A stretch of 52,628 nucleotides of DNA from Nitrospirota bacterium. Lineage in GTDB: Bacteria; Nitrospirota; Thermodesulfovibrionia; Thermodesulfovibrionales; UBA1546. The DNA is taken from assembly GCA_009773185.1 (NCBI GenBank), contig WPIF01000019.1, forward strand, positions 1 to 52,628, in the 5' to 3' direction. This document shows positions 49,797 to 52,628 of this stretch, piece after piece. Both the position numbers and the translations under genes were made by a program. Numbering within the stretch: position 1 is the stretch's first letter; each line of letters starts with the position of its first letter. Below the pieces are notes generated by a model, which saw nothing but the letters and a program-made list of their open reading frames with translations, was not told the origin of the DNA and did no database searches.

Positions 49797-50558
49797 CTAT
49801 CCTTTATGACATTTAGTGCAATCTGTTGCCGGTGAGGCTATGCTGCCGTTATGGCAGGCGCCGCAGAATTTACCTTCGTTTATCTTATCCATCGGCATCT
49901 TGCCCTGGGTCTTCTTCATCGCAAACAACTTTGGATGACATTCGTCGCAGGGGAATGTGCCTGCGTGGAACTTGTGGCTGAATGTTACCGGCCCCAGGCC
50001 TTCAACCTTGTAAACAAGCTCTTTGTCAAATCCTTTCATGTCATGGCATTTATTGCACTCTGAAGACGCAAATGCCTTTTGCCCGTTATGACAGACGCCG
50101 CAGTATGCACCGCTGTATATATCTTTCATGGTAATCTGGGCACTGCCGGCCTTCATTAAAAATACCCTCGGATGGCATTCTTTACAGCTAACCTTCTTTG
50201 AATGTGCTTCATGGTTGAAGCGCGAAGGCATGCTCGTTTTTTTAAAGGATATCACCTTAATATTGTGGCAACTGCTGCAAAGGCTCCGGTTAATAACCAT
50301 GTGTTTATGGCCATAAAAATCGTGGCACTGGTTGCAGTGGTAGCCGGTGTTGATGTGGATTTTATGGGAAAACACACCTTTTTTGGGAACTCCTGAAAAT
50401 TTCTCATAAGAGTGGCACTTAAAGCACGGAAGGCTCCCGATTGCCTCATCTTTGGAGATAACCTTCTCAGGGGCTTTTTCGGCATGTCCCTTTTCTGTTT
50501 TATGGGAACAGCCGAGCGCCAGCGAGCTAATAATTAAAACTAATATCAGCCATCTCAT
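49797..50558 (-). CDS. Nonahaem cytochrome c lipoprotein
   Basis: Nine CxxCH haem sites are counted: CFKCH, CNQCH, CSSCH, CKECH, CGVCH, CNKCH, CDECH, CGACH and CTKCH. A lipobox is in SSLALGCSH, so the mature protein would be anchored to a membrane on the periplasmic side. The repeat pattern FSHKFHAGTFPCDECHP with CGACHNG resembles cytochrome c7/c3-type modules. Length 253. It is the last gene of a c-b-c operon and overlaps cytochrome b by 4 nt. Confidence 0.9.
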   Translation of the reverse strand: MRWLILVLIISSLALGCSHKTEKGHAEKAPEKVISKDEAIGSLPCFKCHSYEKFSGVPKKGVFSHKIHINTGYHCNQCHDFYGHKHMVINRSLCSSCHNIKVISFKKTSMPSRFNHEAHSKKVSCKECHPRVFLMKAGSAQITMKDIYSGAYCGVCHNGQKAFASSECNKCHDMKGFDKELVYKVEGLGPVTFSHKFHAGTFPCDECHPKLFAMKKTQGKMPMDKINEGKFCGACHNGSIASPATDCTKCHKG

Positions 50559-51283
50559 TTATCAGCCCCTTTTTTATCGCCGAACTCGATCTCATATTCT
50601 AGTGGATGTTCGTGCTTCATCTGCTCTAAGGTAATCCTGCCTGTAATCCAGGTCATGCTCATCGGGAACTTGTCGTATCTCAGGTGTTCGTTGTAGAAGT
50701 GCCAGAACAATATGAACACTATTGCAAGCAGGGCCTCATCGCTGTGCATAATCGAAATTACTTCCCATATCCAGTTCACAGTAAACATCGGGAACAAAAA
50801 AGAGACCTGAACCGGAAATGCAAGGAAAAACCCCGATGCTCCGATAATACCCATGCCCCAGAAAACCGCCCAGTAATCAAATTTGTGTATGTAGCTGAAC
50901 CTGCCGAATTTGGGTTTTTCTTTGCCCAGCCCGACAAAATAAAGGATGTTTTTAATGGCATCAAACACATCCTTTGGAAGCGGGATTATGGTTGTATTCA
51001 TGCGAAGCTTCATCTTTCCTGTTGAAAGCATATATCCGAGATATATCACGTGCCAGACAAAATCGAGCAGCATTGTAATGCCTGCTACACGGTGGATTAT
51101 CCCTGCTGTCCTTGCGCCTCCCCACATGGTTATCCACCATCCCTGGTGTTCAACGGTTATCTCGGGATATTTTAAGGCCCATCCGGTAAAGGTGAGCAGC
51201 AAAAATGTGGTAAAAAGAATCACATGCTGAATCCTCTCAACAACATTAAACCGAAGATATTCTTTTGGAAGTTCATTATTCAT
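50555..51283 (-). CDS. Membrane cytochrome b subunit
   Basis: Cytochrome b561/Ni-Fe-hydrogenase-type subunit with about five membrane helices. Histidines typical of b-haem ligation are in VVERIQHVILF, TAGIIHRVAGI, VWHVIYLGYM and FWHFYNEHLRYD. Length 242. It would oxidise or reduce quinone and pass electrons to the flanking cytochromes c. It overlaps the heptahaem gene by 8 nt upstream and the nonahaem gene by 4 nt downstream. Confidence 0.87.
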   Translation of the reverse strand: MNNELPKEYLRFNVVERIQHVILFTTFLLLTFTGWALKYPEITVEHQGWWITMWGGARTAGIIHRVAGITMLLDFVWHVIYLGYMLSTGKMKLRMNTTIIPLPKDVFDAIKNILYFVGLGKEKPKFGRFSYIHKFDYWAVFWGMGIIGASGFFLAFPVQVSFLFPMFTVNWIWEVISIMHSDEALLAIVFILFWHFYNEHLRYDKFPMSMTWITGRITLEQMKHEHPLEYEIEFGDKKGADK

Positions 51284-52214
51284 GATGTTCCTCCTTACCC
51301 TTTTTAAGTACTTTGTCCCTGATTTCTGAAATTGCCTCGAGAATCACATGCCCAAAAATAAACGCAAAGACTGACAGCAGAAGGACTATCAATGCCTTTT
51401 CAAACCAATATGGGATTGGGTCGTCTTTCCCCAGAGGTTTGTGAGTGATTGCCGTAACGAACTTTTTGGTTGCGCCTTTATGGCACTTGCCGCAGGTCTG
51501 TGTCCTGTTGTCCCAGGCAACCGGAGACTTCGGGTCATCCCATTTTTTTATATCATGCGCATTGTGGCAGTTAACACACGTAGGTGCATTAGGATGCCCG
51601 ATGATATATTTTTTACCGTGAAAGCTTTCATAATATCTGTCCAGTATATGTGTTCCAAAATCATATTTCTTTGCGATCGCTTCATTTTCATGACATTCGC
51701 CGCAGGTCTTAACAATATTCTTTTTGTTAACTAAAGAAGTTGCCGTGTTTTTAGGCGTGATGTAATGAGGAGAACCATGGCAGTCAGTGCAGAGGGCGCC
51801 GTCAGATTGCTTTTTGTCAAATACGTTTTTGCCATGTATGCTTTCCTGTACAGACTTATAAGCGTCTTCATGGCATTCTGCGCATGCAGCAAGGGCTACA
51901 GGATCAATCTTTGCCTTGTGTGCTATTTTGCTTGCAATGGCAGCAACATTTTTAGGGATATTTCCAGCCTTAGCCGGTTCGTGCGGGTTTGAAGAGAACT
52001 GTTTATGACAGGTCAAGCAATCAAAGCCGCCATGAACAGATCCGGCATACCGTTCCCCGTCCACATTTACATTAATCAGAGCTCCAGCCTCTGTCCGGAT
52101 CTTGCCTTTCATTGCACTATGGCAGGCAAGACATGTAAAGGTTTCAGCACTTGCTGAACAGGTAAAACATAACAGAGGGAGCAAAATAAAAACTATCGGG
52201 AGCACCCTTCTCAT
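51276..52214 (-). CDS. Membrane-anchored heptahaem cytochrome c
   Basis: Seven CxxCH sites: CLACH, CLTCH, CAECH, CTDCH, CGECH, CVNCH, CGKCH. A signal peptide (RRVLPIVFILLPLLCFTCSASA) precedes the haem domain, and one membrane helix (YWFEKALIVLLLSVFAFIFGHVIL, shown here as two parts: YWFEKALIVLLL and SVFAFIFGHVIL) anchors the C-terminus. AGGAGG is 8 nt before the ATG. First gene of the operon; the layout resembles inner-membrane quinone-linked conduits such as Geobacter Cbc clusters, by analogy. Confidence 0.9.
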   Translation of the reverse strand: MRRVLPIVFILLPLLCFTCSASAETFTCLACHSAMKGKIRTEAGALINVNVDGERYAGSVHGGFDCLTCHKQFSSNPHEPAKAGNIPKNVAAIASKIAHKAKIDPVALAACAECHEDAYKSVQESIHGKNVFDKKQSDGALCTDCHGSPHYITPKNTATSLVNKKNIVKTCGECHENEAIAKKYDFGTHILDRYYESFHGKKYIIGHPNAPTCVNCHNAHDIKKWDDPKSPVAWDNRTQTCGKCHKGATKKFVTAITHKPLGKDDPIPYWFEKALIVLLLSVFAFIFGHVILEAISEIRDKVLKKGKEEHHE

Positions 52215-52275
52215 GAAACCTCCTCCTTAAATTTAATATATTTTTTGAAAGTGGGATAGAACTCTCTATCACTTT

Positions 52276-52311
52276 GTTGCGTAACTTTTATATTTTGTTT
52301 TGTTACGCAAC
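52276..52311. promoter_or_regulatory. Inverted repeat upstream of the cytochrome operon
   Basis: GTTGCGTAAC and GTTACGCAAC form a 10-bp inverted repeat with a 16-bp A/T-rich spacer that on the minus strand contains a TATAAA-like -10 box. It looks like an operator at the operon promoter. A second inverted repeat (AAAGTGATAGA/TCTATCCCACTTT) lies in the leader at about 52250-52275. The regulator is unknown. Confidence 0.5.
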
Positions 52312-52429
52312 GCTATATTTCATTTTGCACCAAGCTAATTATTATCTTAAAAGAGCAAGGTGCTGTCAAGGTTTTTTTATTGTACAAAAAAATTATACAC
52401 AAAAAGATTTTTTTTTTAAACAAAAAAAT

Positions 52430-52494
52430 AACTGCCTGTCAGGGCAGGTTAAAAAACAGACAAAAAAAAGAGGGGGAAATTTCCCCTCTTTTTT
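52430..52494 (-). terminator. Tandem terminators after the edge gene
   Basis: 52464-52494 is a near-perfect palindrome, A6GAGGGGGAAATTTCCCCTCT6-like, which terminates in either direction. Immediately beyond it on the minus strand, CTGCC-loop-GGCAG is followed by TTATTTTTTT, a second terminator. Both would end the gene coming in from the right edge. Confidence 0.8.
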
Positions 52495-52516
52495 ATATTT
52501 TAAAGGCCAAAATTCT

Positions 52517-52627
52517 TTACTTTGCCTTGGCAGTAGCCTCAGCACCCTCTTTAACCTCTGCCGGTGATGTAACAGCCTCTACCAGATATCCAAGCCCTGT
52601 CCCCAGTATTGAGCCTACCACTATGCT
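52517..52627 (-). CDS. Partial CDS at the right edge, C-terminus of a glycine-zipper-like protein
   Basis: The minus-strand frame continues past the window end and reads SIVVGSILGTGLGYLVEAVT then SPAEVKEGAEATAKAK and stop. A Gly-rich hydrophobic helix and charged tail suggest a small membrane protein. The two terminators follow its stop, supporting it as a real gene. Confidence 0.6.
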   Translation of the reverse strand, partial: SIVVGSILGTGLGYLVEAVTSPAEVKEGAEATAKAK

Positions 52628-52628
52628 C

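Noticed and set aside
52274-52567. Long plus-strand open frame at the right end
   Set aside because: It covers the terminators, the operator region and the reverse of the partial gene; residues are Phe/Lys-rich and it has no ribosome site.

Overview
The window reads as chromosomal DNA of a free-living, probably anaerobic or microaerophilic bacterium. Multihaem cytochromes c, a PilT ATPase beside a DUF4388 protein, a lipoate-dependent pyruvate dehydrogenase, an MTA/SAH-deaminase-type amidohydrolase and moderately AT-rich coding DNA suggest Nitrospirota (Thermodesulfovibrionia-like) or a deltaproteobacterial relative. This placement is inference; no rRNA gene is present. Genes are tightly packed and long runs lie on the minus strand.

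Region 1 (1-15.4 kb) is mainly housekeeping: recR, an amidohydrolase, a BrnT/CopG-type toxin-antitoxin pair bracketed by 64-bp repeats, then a minus-strand run of SPOR/TPR protein, two M16 peptidases (one active, one inactive), holB, a RicT-like PSP1 protein, metG and a C_GCAxxG_C_C redox protein. That last gene has an in-frame UGA followed by a SECIS-like hairpin, so it is a candidate selenoprotein. An AbiTii-like gene at 12.8-13.8 kb has an attC-like site at its stop codon and looks like a lone integron cassette. Next to rarA a 56-codon zinc-ribbon gene also carries an in-frame UGA at a cysteine position.

Region 2 (15.4-33 kb) is an accessory block, nearly all minus strand. It holds a degenerate GGDEF protein, a duplicated cysteine module, a PLP aminotransferase, a secreted MBL hydrolase, three DUF3795 proteins, four SAM methyltransferases, two TetR regulators with visible operators, OsmC, PhzF, PPOX, NIPSNAP, DUF2892, flavin reductase and haloalkane-dehalogenase-like proteins, and gene remnants. 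A strong promoter and terminator frame an apparent small RNA near 32.2 kb.

Region 3 (33-42 kb): an AlkD-type glycosylase, a radical-SAM DNA-repair-type protein, pdhA-pdhB, then opposite-strand pilT/DUF4388 genes, then pdhC. The pyruvate dehydrogenase genes are therefore split by an inversion-like block.

Region 4 (41.8-47.5 kb) looks like a small defence island: a YefM/ParE-type pair, decayed gene tails, a zinc-ribbon/TIR-like protein broken by a frameshift in a seven-A run, an unknown partner protein and a type IIG restriction-modification enzyme.

Region 5 (47.5-52.6 kb): an ADP-forming acyl-CoA synthetase alpha-type protein, a DUF4410 protein, and a three-gene operon (7-haem cytochrome c, membrane cytochrome b, 9-haem lipoprotein) that would move electrons from the quinone pool to the periplasm.

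The most unusual feature is a dispersed family of about 110-130-bp elements (6.46, 31.98 and 35.52 kb). Conserved unpaired motifs are joined by stems whose sequences differ but stay paired between copies, as expected for a structured RNA or a hairpin-borne mobile element.
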